Below are positions 57,701-64,000 of a DNA stretch of 64,000 nucleotides, piece by piece. Each line of letters opens with the position of its first letter. The stretch's first letter is position 1. The notes under the pieces are model-generated. The model worked only from the letters and a program-made list of their open reading frames with translations. It was not told the origin of the DNA and did not search any database. A program made the position numbers and the translations under genes. This DNA comes from Caprimulgus europaeus (Eukaryota > Chordata > Aves > Caprimulgiformes > Caprimulgidae). The stretch spans positions 40,340,839 through 40,404,838 of the forward strand of contig OU015532.1 of assembly GCA_907165065.1 (NCBI GenBank), in the 5' to 3' direction.

Positions 57701-60700
57701 AAGTAAGTACCGGTGCTCTGTTCCATGACAAGAGGTAACTTTACAATAATGAGGCAAAGAGTTGATCCTTTAAAATTGTGTATTTGGGGGAAAGAAAGCT
57801 TCCCTTGGAGTATGCTGTATAGCAGAACACCAAGGCTATATAAGGCTATGACAGTGGCATACAGCAACATCTGATTGGCATCATAGAAGGGAATTTGTGA
57901 AGGGATGCAAAGAGAAGGGTTATATGACTGTGAGACACTTGGAGTGGGAACATAATACAACATTTTGAGACTTTATATTCCTTTCAGAATATTCTTGTTA
58001 ATGATAGGAAAATCTCAGCTCAGAAGGGATCTCTGGAGGTCATCTGATCCAAACTCCTGCTCAGAGCAGGCCATCTTTCAAGTTAAATCAGGTTGCTCGG
58101 CTCCTCTCCCAATTGAGTTGTGAAAATCTCTGATCAGCAGCCTCTTAATATTGTGTTCCAATGCTTAATTTTCCCAGGCTTTATGAATAATGCTTCCTTA
58201 TATCCTATGAGAATTTTGCTTGTTCCAGCTTGTGCATGTTGCCTGTGAACCTTTAGATGCATGCTTGCTGGAAGCGTTGTTCTATCTTCTCTATAACCCT
58301 TCCTTCTCCTGTCACCTTCTCTTCTCCAGGCTAAGTGAAACTGGCTCCCCAGGTCTTCTTGTAGGTTGTGTGCTCCAGCATCCCAGCTGTCTTAGGGAAT
58401 TTTTTTTTTTTTTCTTCTCCTGCAGTCACTCAAGTTGTCAATGGCTTTCTTGTACGGTGGTCCCAAAGCTGGGCAGTGTATTCCAGATGGTGTATTCATA
58501 GTGGTGAGGGAGGCAGTAACTTCCCTTGACTTGCTGGCTGGGCTGTCACTAATGTCAGCCCAGCATAAGGCTGGCCTTCTTTGGATACTGCTAACTCATT
58601 GAGCTTGTCAGCTGGGGACCCCAGATCCTTTCCTGCAGAGTTGCTCCCTAGCCAGTGGACCCCAGCCTGTACAGGTACGGTCGCCACCCCATTGTCATCC
58701 AGCTTGTCACAGTCCTTCTGAATGGCAGCCCTGCCCTCCAGCATGTCAGTCATGAGCTTGCTGAGAGTTTGCAGTGTCCCGTTGTCCAACTTGTTGAAGA
58801 TATTAAAAGGTATCAGCCCACAAGGAATGCTGGTTGTAGTGGGCTGCTGTTGACATCTTTGAGCTTCTGACTGAGAGTATAGGGGTATTGCTGCCAGAAA
58901 AGATATCTGAAACCACATATGTTTCTATTAAAACATAAAGGCTTTTGACTCTTGAGTCTTAGTAGTACCTTGATATCTTCATTGCTGCTTTCTTCCTTAC
59001 AAAAAGAACAAGGAGATGGTACAATATTAAACACAGTGTGATTAATTTTTTTTTAGCAGAGTGGTTTATTGCATTTGTGCCTGGGGGAAACAGCTGGTTA
59101 GAGTTAGTGTGCACTGTTTGTTGTATTGATTTCAATCTGTCTGATTGTTCTTGGTTTTTTACAGAGCAACTCTGGTAGCTGAGTTGGTTCAAAGGGCTGA
59201 AGTCATGTTGCAGGATAAAGTGAAAGAGGAGGATGCTAATCATGACAAGCTACTTGAAGAGGTGTGCGCTCATCTGTATGAGGAAGGGGCCCAGGCACTC
59301 ATCAAAGGCAGAGAGTAAGGAGGAAAAGTTATTTCAATTTGTGCCTTCCCATCTCTTACTGCAGAATCTATAAGCCTAGTTGGGGTTGGCCTGTCATAAT
59401 CAGGTTCTGGCAATTACAAACCCTGACCTCTGCTCTTCTTAGGGTGACTGTCTGCTGTGCCTCAGCCAGTTAATGCCGTATTTGTAGGAAGGAATAAAGC
59501 TGCTGTGTGTCCCTCTACATCCAGTTCCAAACAAGACATCCACTGCAGCTGTTGTATTTCAGAATCTGAATATTGCAGCTTGGTGGCTCATAATTGCTTT
59601 TTCCTTGTCTGGTAGTTTTTTTTTTTGGTCTGACTACTTCACTGCAGTCTTCCAACTGGTTTTGACTGTAAGGGAGCATGTGAAAGTTCCTACAGTAATG
59701 AACCTTTGAGTGTTGTCCAAGAACTTTGAGTAACCCTGTGGCACATCTTCTTTCTTTTCTTGCAGATTTTGCAAAAAGAAAGGTCCTGAGGCGGTAAGGG
59801 TGTTATTGCCAGAAGAGACATCTGCAGCAGTATGTATTTTCACTAAAACTTACTAAAGGCCTTGACTTTAAGTCTGGACCGCTACCATTTTTTCCATTGC
59901 TGTTTCAGATAGCTTAGGACAATGGAATCTCTTGGTGTCCTCATGTGAGGACTAATAGCTAGGGAGAGTCACCTCTACCAGGCTGCCTTGGATATTCTGG
60001 GTAAAGTGATACTCTAGGCAATAGCTAACTGTTGAGACTAGAGTGGTATATAAATCGCATTCATCTTGCAAGGATAATGCTTTTGTTTTGGCATCAACTG
60101 CCCTGAGAGTTGATGGAGTTTTTATGGGGTTGATGAGGTTTGGGAAATCAAAATGGGTCAGCGCTGTTGCTTGGAGTAGCAGTTCCCACAGAGGTGGTGG
60201 TGCTCTGTTTAAATGTTGCATGCCAAAATTCAGCCTTTTCCCTCTAGACTACCTTCTGACTTCTCACTGACTATAGTGCTGGGGCTGGTAGTTGTCATAA
60301 TCTTCTGTTACTTGTTATCCTCCCTGTAAAGGTTTTAAGTAGTGCAGAAGACATTGCAGTGGAACTGGCTACTGAGAAAGCCTGTGGCTGGCTTTCTGCC
60401 AACATTGCAGGTGAGTCTCCTTACCCTGAACTGGGGCTTCTAACCTATAAATTGTACTTTTCTGAGATCAGGGGTAGAATTTATTCCAGTGTCATAAAGT
60501 ACTTGGTCCTACTCATTTTTCTTTTAGTGGGAAGCATGCAGTTGCTCTGTCCCTCCTTGTTTAGGAATAAGAGGAATGATTTCTAGCTCCAAGACCCTTC
60601 TTCAGGGATTTTTCAGGCTTGGCCCATGTAAGTGATTTTTAGTTACAGAGGCTTATAGGATGGTGAGAATGAATGCTGTGGAAAGCTTCTTCTGAAAATG

Positions 60701-63700
60701 TCATCTAGGTTGAAGTTGTGTTAGCACTTCAAACATATGATACAGACAGGTGCTCCCTCAAGCCACCTTATGGTCCACATGTACAGAGTGCTTCTGAAAT
60801 CTTCTGTAAAACAAACACCTCTTGGGCTGGGTGTGTTTTTAGCAGGCTGAAGGTGACTGTGGTCCTTTTACTCTGTAATACTGCTCTGGCAACTCTTCAC
60901 AATCTGAAAACCCATTGTTTCAGGAGGTTGTGCCAAGAATCTGGAGAGGAATATCCAGCACCATTTGCAGCAGCAGGAGTTTAGTGTTTTGGATGCTGGT
61001 CAAACCTTATTTTGGTAGAAAACATATGGCTTTCATGGGCACAGTGGTTGAACTGGTATGATCATGCTGATTCAGCTTTCTACTTTGGCATCACTTCCTG
61101 GCTTAGCTACTGTGTTCATTAAACCTGATGAAATGTTTTGATGGAAAATGAGTTGCCAGTGGTACATGTTGGTAATGGGTGGCTGCTTTTTAGAGCTGTG
61201 GGTTAGTGCACTCCCTGCACCTGTGCCTCTGTCCATTAAATATAATGGGAGCTCAGTGTGAGAAGGGTTTGAAAGTGTAAAACATCTTTTCCTCATTTGC
61301 CGTGGCCCTCGAAATGAGAGGATAAGGGTAGTGTTTGGAAACAGTTGTCTGCCTCACTGGTGAGAAAAGCTGAAGTAGACAGGATTTGTTCCCTGTTCTT
61401 TGTAGCACTCATTAAAAGAGAAGTGAAAACAACCTTCAACAGAATGCTGAAGGTCCCAGGACTTCTTTTGCCCACTGAGGATGCTCTGGAGTTGAGAAGG
61501 GACTGCCCTCCAGGCTGTCGGCACTGTGCTCCATTTCCCTCCCAAATCATCAATGAGATTAAGGTACACAGTGTTTGCTTCCTGGTTTGCCCTAACTCCC
61601 TTTTTGTTTTGCAACTTGGTGGTTTTTGGGTCTTTTTGGGGTTTTGTTTTATATTTTTGTAAAGGGGATGCTCTAATTCTAAGGAACTGGCTGTGAGGAG
61701 TGTTTAGGAAGCATGATGGAAAGGTCTCATGGTTTTTTTCATCCCCCTGCTTGCTGTCTGTGTGTAGATTGGAGTTCCTTGGCAGGAGTACTGTCTCAAG
61801 TACAGGATTTCTGGAAGCATGACAGTGACCTTTTTGATATGAGTAGCATAGAAACCATAATGGAGAAAGCATTGTGTATAACTGTATGTTGAAGAATCAA
61901 CATATCAAAATAGCTACTTTTTTGTAGACCTACTCTTCTTATGGAGAGTCTCCTGGTCTCTGTTTAGATTCTTGTTTGTCTCTTCATTTCTGAAGAACTT
62001 GGTAGACTGTCCCATCTTATATGCCAGAAATTCTACATTGAATTAGGTGTCAGATGAATCTGTATGAATCCATTGAAAGATTTTTGCTGGTTTTCATCTG
62101 CACCTTCATTCAGCTATAATTAGGGAGAATCAAAAAGAAGGTGATGGTAGGGACTTAATTTCAGCCTTAGATCCAAGGAATTTTCTATTCAGGCTGGTTT
62201 GAATTACATTTTGGTCTTTTCTCCCAGGCTTTTAAAAGGTCAATGTTCTTGTAAAAGTCATACAATTATATAACCTGTGCGAGTAACCCATTAGGAAAAG
62301 AAGAATTCTGAAAACCTCGCTTTTTTACCATTATATATTCTGCCTGGTTTTTTTGCTGCTTCTTGTCTGTTTGAGCAATAATAATGGATCTCACTGTCAT
62401 CACATTCCCAGTAATTGTACAGTGGATTAGTACACATCCTTTAATGCTTTCTTGCTTGATGTAAAATAAAAGGAGTGTAAGGTATGTGAAGAAACCAAGG
62501 GCTTTTTCTGTAACTTCTTCCTTTTTGAAGATATTTTTGTATGACATCTTGAGATACAGCTTTTAAAATATTTAAGTCTTTTGATTTCAGTCCTGGGTGT
62601 CTGATATTGGGTTGTAAATCACTACCACATATAAAATTTGCTAAACTAGTTTTCATGCTGTGAGACATTAGTTTTCTTCATACTCAGCTTTTACTGACAC
62701 TGGAGCTACCTTGACAATATAAGAAGGATTTCTGTAGCACTTCTACTCTGAACTTGCTTGCTGCAGATTAATCTAGAGCTTTCAGAGCTAGTTACTTTTA
62801 AGAAGGATGAACTGATGCCCTCATTGACTTTGACTTCAGAACATTAATGAGAACTATGGTAGAAAATCAGACCTAGGTAAGGTTGTGAAAAATTCAGTTG
62901 TAATCTGTCTCTTATGAAATGAAGAAGATACTATCATTTGGGGGGTTTTTTGGTTGGTTGGATTTTTTAATGAGGATCTGAGGACTGTCTATGAACTGCT
63001 CTGTCATAGGTCCGAAGATCTGTTTGTGCAAGTGCAGGACACTAACAGGTGAATTACTGCTGTCTTTTTCATCAAGGATGTGCTCTGTGTTGCTGTGGGC
63101 CCACGGGATGAGGGTGAAGTGGTTGACTATGTGTGGCTGGAGTGCTTGCTGGGAAGATTGAGTCAGACACTTCAATGCAGAAAGGTAGAAGTAGATTTTG
63201 AGCTCTCTCTATACCTGTAAACTTGTTAGCTTGCCTTGCCTCGCTGTTGAGTTCAGTTGAATGTTTTTTATCTGAACTCAAATGTGATGAAGTTGCACTG
63301 TGTTTTTTTTATACTGTGTAGATCTGCTTGTTACTTAAAATTAGCCCTTGTGGATCCCCTTTTCATATATGATCTTTTTTTGTCTTTCAGTCTTTAATGG
63401 TCTCCTGATTACAGCTCTGTGCTTCTTGCTGTAAATTGCCTGCTCTTTTCTGATATTTTTATTCCTTGTGAAGGCTTGTTTTGTCCAATCTGCACTGTGG
63501 GGACAAAGACGATAACTTCTTGTGTTTTCCAGTTCATGTGTCCCACATCAGAACAGCAGCTGGCAAAGTGCACGGTTGAGTTGGCTTCTTTGCTGGGTAA
63601 GTCAGTCATGATAAGCTATTTAAGACTGAAATCTGTTATTATAGTTCTCTTAAATCCTTGGGGTCAGAGACTTCGGTATTTAGAGCTCATGGATGTTCGA

Positions 63701-64000
63701 TTCTCTTTGGTGTCATTGAGGCTGCAGATTTTTTTTCTGTCAGTTTGGATGGTTGCTCTTAGTCCCTTACACCTTCTGAGAAACAGCATTATACAGTGAC
63801 TAACCATCCTTCAGCTCTGGTGTCCTCATTCACATCTCCATTGGTTTTTATTTTTTGATATCTTCACTTAAATATGTGATATATTTTCCAATATTCCTGC
63901 CTCTGAAAAGTTGCAGCCGAGTTGTTTCTTTTTTCCTAGAAGTAATGGCCTGTTCCCTTAAAGTTTATTTTTATGACTCTTGGGAGAGAATGAAAGAATC
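36703..64000 (+). CDS. CDAN1: CDAN1, codanin-1 (25 coding exons, 3' end beyond window)
   Basis: The exons listed separately join with unbroken phase to 3535 coding bases, or 1178 codons plus one base. Codanin-1 binds ASF1 and CDIN1, limits histone supply to chromatin, and is mutated in congenital dyserythropoietic anaemia type I. The translation is collinear with human codanin-1 throughout: the MAAVLE start, [12 protein letters not shown], the ASF1-binding B-domain-like RRINPTP (about residues 272-278), [86 protein letters not shown] and [11 protein letters not shown]. Human CDAN1 has 28 exons and 1227 residues, so about three exons are missing at the right edge. The N-terminal region is longer than human owing to a Ser-rich segment in exon 2. 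Every intron is GT-AG. Apart from one CR1 and one decayed exon copy, the introns look empty. Confidence 0.97.
36799..39495 (+). other. CDAN1: CDAN1 intron 1
   Basis: 2.7 kb. The first 850 bp or so are still CpG island, with long but meaningless GC-driven open frames, and begin with the (CCCT)n tract. The rest is AT-richer and featureless to my eye. Confidence 0.8.
36825..36851. repeat. (CCCT)n tract, G-quadruplex-capable on the minus strand
   Basis: Seven CCC runs, each separated by a single T, lie 27 bp into CDAN1 intron 1. Read on the minus strand this is a repeated GGGA, which fits the strict G-quadruplex pattern with one-base loops. Confidence 0.9.
39496..40196 (+). CDS. CDAN1: CDAN1 exon 2
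   Basis: 233 codons plus 2 bases. Acceptor TTCCTTGTAG; donor ACCAA|GTAAGA. It starts [11 protein letters not shown], contains [15 protein letters not shown], a long Ser/Thr-rich disordered region (roughly 39720-39880), an Arg-rich patch ([11 protein letters not shown]) and [11 protein letters not shown], the counterpart of human SNLEEFPPVG. Confidence 0.95.
41764..41988 (+). CDS. CDAN1: CDAN1 exon 3 (B-domain-like ASF1-binding motif)
   Basis: Acceptor TTTTTCAG at 41763; a second AG three bases on (41765-41766) makes a tandem NAGNAG site. It encodes [20 protein letters not shown], matching the ASF1-binding B-domain region of human codanin-1, and [13 protein letters not shown]. Donor AACG|GTACAG, phase 2. 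An internal GTAAGT at 41801-41806 is read through in the conserved protein. Confidence 0.93.
44213..44406 (+). CDS. CDAN1: CDAN1 exon 4
   Basis: Acceptor TTGAATTTCAG; donor GCAG|GTGAAG, phase 1. It encodes a Pro/Ser linker and [11 protein letters not shown], matching human LVALVYSSCIA. Confidence 0.93.
44841..44960 (+). CDS. CDAN1: CDAN1 exon 5
   Basis: Acceptor CTCTCTTCCAG; donor AAAG|GTAAAC. It encodes [19 protein letters not shown] followed by an acidic linker; strong match to human. Confidence 0.96.
45847..45925 (+). CDS. CDAN1: CDAN1 exon 6
   Basis: Acceptor TTTTTTTCCCTTAG; donor TATGA|GTGAGT. It encodes [19 protein letters not shown], the counterpart of human IHDCVFFAVQVLE. Confidence 0.95.
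46312..46432 (+). CDS. CDAN1: CDAN1 exon 7
   Basis: Acceptor TTGTCTTGGCAG; donor CCAAG|GTAAAA, phase 0. It encodes [20 protein letters not shown]; near-identical to human. Confidence 0.96.
47422..47531 (+). CDS. CDAN1: CDAN1 exon 8
   Basis: Acceptor ATTTTTAACAG; donor CAAAG|GTGAGT. It encodes [20 protein letters not shown]; near-identical to human. Confidence 0.96.
48218..48307 (+). CDS. CDAN1: CDAN1 exon 9
   Basis: Acceptor TTGATTCACAG; donor ATCAG|GTAGGA. It encodes [20 protein letters not shown]; strong match to human. Confidence 0.96.
49351..49426 (+). CDS. CDAN1: CDAN1 exon 10
   Basis: Acceptor CCCTTCACAG; donor ATCCAG|GTAAAT, phase 0. It encodes [20 protein letters not shown]; strong match to human. 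Confidence 0.95.
50107..50315 (+). CDS. CDAN1: CDAN1 exon 11
   Basis: Acceptor TCTGTCTCCTGAAG; donor GGAAG|GTTAGC, a weak donor. It encodes [33 protein letters not shown]; strong match to human [20 protein letters not shown]. Confidence 0.95.
51115..51229 (+). CDS. CDAN1: CDAN1 exon 12
   Basis: Acceptor CATCTTTTGCTGAAG; donor AACAG|GTAAGC, phase 0. It encodes [20 protein letters not shown] and an acidic stretch; human has [15 protein letters not shown]. Confidence 0.94.
52032..52175 (+). CDS. CDAN1: CDAN1 exon 13
   Basis: Acceptor TTTCATTTCAG; donor ACCAA|GTAAGA, phase 0. It encodes [20 protein letters not shown] and [11 protein letters not shown]; near-identical to human. Confidence 0.96.
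52843..53009 (+). CDS. CDAN1: CDAN1 exon 14
   Basis: Acceptor TTGTCCATTAAG; donor TACAG|GTAAGA. It encodes [35 protein letters not shown] and FLDYYRKVF; matches human. Confidence 0.94.
53658..53739 (+). CDS. CDAN1: CDAN1 exon 15
   Basis: Acceptor GCTTCATGGCAG; donor TTCAG|GTAGGG, phase 0. It encodes [18 protein letters not shown]; near-identical to human [17 protein letters not shown]. Confidence 0.96.
54422..54511 (+). CDS. CDAN1: CDAN1 exon 16
   Basis: Acceptor TTTCTGTTTCAG; donor CTTTG|GTGAGT, phase 0. It encodes [18 protein letters not shown]; human has IPTVPEDLFFLEEG. The second half is divergent. Confidence 0.92.
55695..55749 (+). CDS. CDAN1: CDAN1 exon 17
   Basis: Acceptor TTTTCTTTCCAG; donor TCTTG|GTGAGT, phase 1. 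It encodes [18 protein letters not shown]; human has [16 protein letters not shown]. Confidence 0.96.
56749..56882 (+). CDS. CDAN1: CDAN1 exon 18
   Basis: Acceptor TTTTTCTGTACAG; donor CTGCAG|GTAATG, phase 0. It encodes [15 protein letters not shown] and [10 protein letters not shown]; near-identical to human. Confidence 0.96.
57599..57702 (+). CDS. CDAN1: CDAN1 exon 19
   Basis: Acceptor CTCTTGAACAG; donor ATCAA|GTAAGT. It encodes [20 protein letters not shown] and SNCVKHIK; near-identical to human. Confidence 0.97.
58018..58848 (-). mobile_element. Older CR1 LINE fragment in a CDAN1 intron
   Basis: A minus-strand, diverged CR1 copy. The left end has the CR1 3' UTR block CTCAGAAGGGATCTCTGGAG / GTCATCTGATCC and GCTCAGAGCAGG. 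The middle resembles the CR1 C-terminal coding region with many stops. The right part, near 58780-58815, matches the segment that normally reads AACTTGTTGAAGATATTAAA. A run of 15 or more Ts interrupts it near 58399. It is far more degraded than the 14220 copy. The right boundary is approximate and abuts the decayed exon copy at 58866. Confidence 0.75.
58866..58993 (+). pseudogene. CDAN1: Decayed extra copy of CDAN1 exon 21 and its donor-side intron
   Basis: The block aligns with 59784-59909, which is the 3' part of exon 21 plus the next 80 or so intron bases. It reads [11 protein letters not shown] where exon 21 has [11 protein letters not shown], with no gaps over 16 codons. TGCCAGAAAAGATATCTG (58892-58909) faces TGCCAGAAGAGACATCTG (59807-59824), and similarity continues to ATTGCTGCTTTC versus ATTGCTGTTTC. 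At the aligned donor position GTATGT has become CATATGT, so splicing would fail. It lies before exon 20, next to the right end of the old CR1. Confidence 0.75.
59165..59314 (+). CDS. CDAN1: CDAN1 exon 20
   Basis: Acceptor GTTTTTTACAG; donor AGAGA|GTAAGG. It encodes [18 protein letters not shown], an acidic linker and [10 protein letters not shown]; matches human ATLVADLVRQAESLLQE. Confidence 0.95.
59766..59829 (+). CDS. CDAN1: CDAN1 exon 21
   Basis: Acceptor TTTCTTTTCTTGCAG; donor GCAGCA|GTATGT, phase 0. It encodes [20 protein letters not shown]; human has [20 protein letters not shown]. A degenerate copy of its 3' part lies upstream at 58866. Confidence 0.95.
60332..60410 (+). CDS. CDAN1: CDAN1 exon 22
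   Basis: Acceptor CCTCCCTGTAAAG; donor TTGCAG|GTGAGT, phase 1. It encodes [20 protein letters not shown] and LSANIA; near-identical to human. Confidence 0.96.
61406..61563 (+). CDS. CDAN1: CDAN1 exon 23
   Basis: Acceptor GTTCTTTGTAG; donor ATTAAG|GTACAC, phase 0. It encodes [14 protein letters not shown], a variable linker, then [16 protein letters not shown]; human has HHAPLPSHLISEIK. Confidence 0.95.
63077..63184 (+). CDS. CDAN1: CDAN1 exon 24
   Basis: Acceptor TGTCTTTTTCATCAAG; donor GAAAG|GTAGAA, phase 0. It encodes [20 protein letters not shown] and [13 protein letters not shown]; matches human DVLSLAVGPRDPDEG and LLGQLGQTLRCRQ. Confidence 0.95.
63533..63596 (+). CDS. CDAN1: CDAN1 exon 25 (last one visible)
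   Basis: Acceptor TTGTGTTTTCCAG; donor GCTGG|GTAAGT, phase 1. It encodes [20 protein letters not shown]; near-identical to human. The next exon should start with the two bases completing a Val codon and lies outside the window. Confidence 0.95.
63597..64000 (+). other. CDAN1: CDAN1 intron 25 (partial)
   Basis: Sequence after the GTAAGT donor to the window edge. The frame is open for about 200 bases past the donor but shows no similarity to the expected VADQIPILGPP continuation, so it is intronic. Confidence 0.8.

Noticed and set aside
63597..63799. Open frame continuing past CDAN1 exon 25
   Set aside because: A consensus GTAAGT donor follows CTGG, and the extension does not resemble the known codanin-1 continuation.

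Overview
The window is vertebrate nuclear DNA and almost certainly avian. It has large introns with GT-AG junctions, a CpG-island promoter, and interspersed repeats that I recognise almost only as CR1 LINEs, the dominant retrotransposon of birds. Exon translations match two neighbouring human 15q15.2 genes, TTBK2 and CDAN1, in the same tandem order and orientation. I cannot name the species from sequence alone.

Layout. (1) Positions 1-30.26 kb hold the 3' half of TTBK2 (tau-tubulin kinase 2) on the + strand. Three terminal coding exons (4462-4710, 20223-21496, 22482-22950) encode the last 663 residues, followed by a long AT-rich 3' UTR that probably ends at a canonical poly(A) signal at 30232. 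The large intron carries three CR1 copies and the 3' UTR carries one. (2) Positions 30.26-34.28 kb are intergenic or 3'-flanking sequence with simple repeats only. (3) Positions 34.28-36.26 kb hold a two-exon, 376-residue Myb/SANT-like DNA-binding protein gene on the - strand. I recognise the family (MYPOP/NAIF1/TSNARE1-like Myb/SANT domain) but not an orthologue. (4) A roughly 2 kb CpG island (about 35.6-37.65 kb) lies over the head-to-head start sites of that gene and CDAN1; their start codons are 446 bp apart. (5) From 36.7 kb to the end is CDAN1 (codanin-1) on the + strand. I place 25 coding exons with continuous phase (3535 coding bases, 1178 complete codons plus one base). The gene runs off the right edge with its last exons missing.

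Biology. TTBK2 starts ciliogenesis at the mother centriole. The window contains its EB-binding (SxIP) and proline-rich C-terminal tail, not the kinase domain. Codanin-1 binds the histone chaperone ASF1 and is mutated in congenital dyserythropoietic anaemia type I. The Myb/SANT gene is probably a nuclear transcription regulator and may share a promoter with CDAN1.

Main points of interest are: a decayed extra copy of CDAN1 exon 21 in the intron before exon 20; a tandem NAGNAG acceptor plus an internal GTAAGT donor that bracket the ASF1-binding motif of codanin-1; the lineage-variable Myb/SANT gene sharing the CDAN1 CpG island; a strong G-quadruplex motif in the first CDAN1 intron; and paired AU hairpins and a 30-bp tandem duplication in the TTBK2 3' UTR. 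I found no dramatic new system; most of the window is ordinary avian gene and intron sequence.
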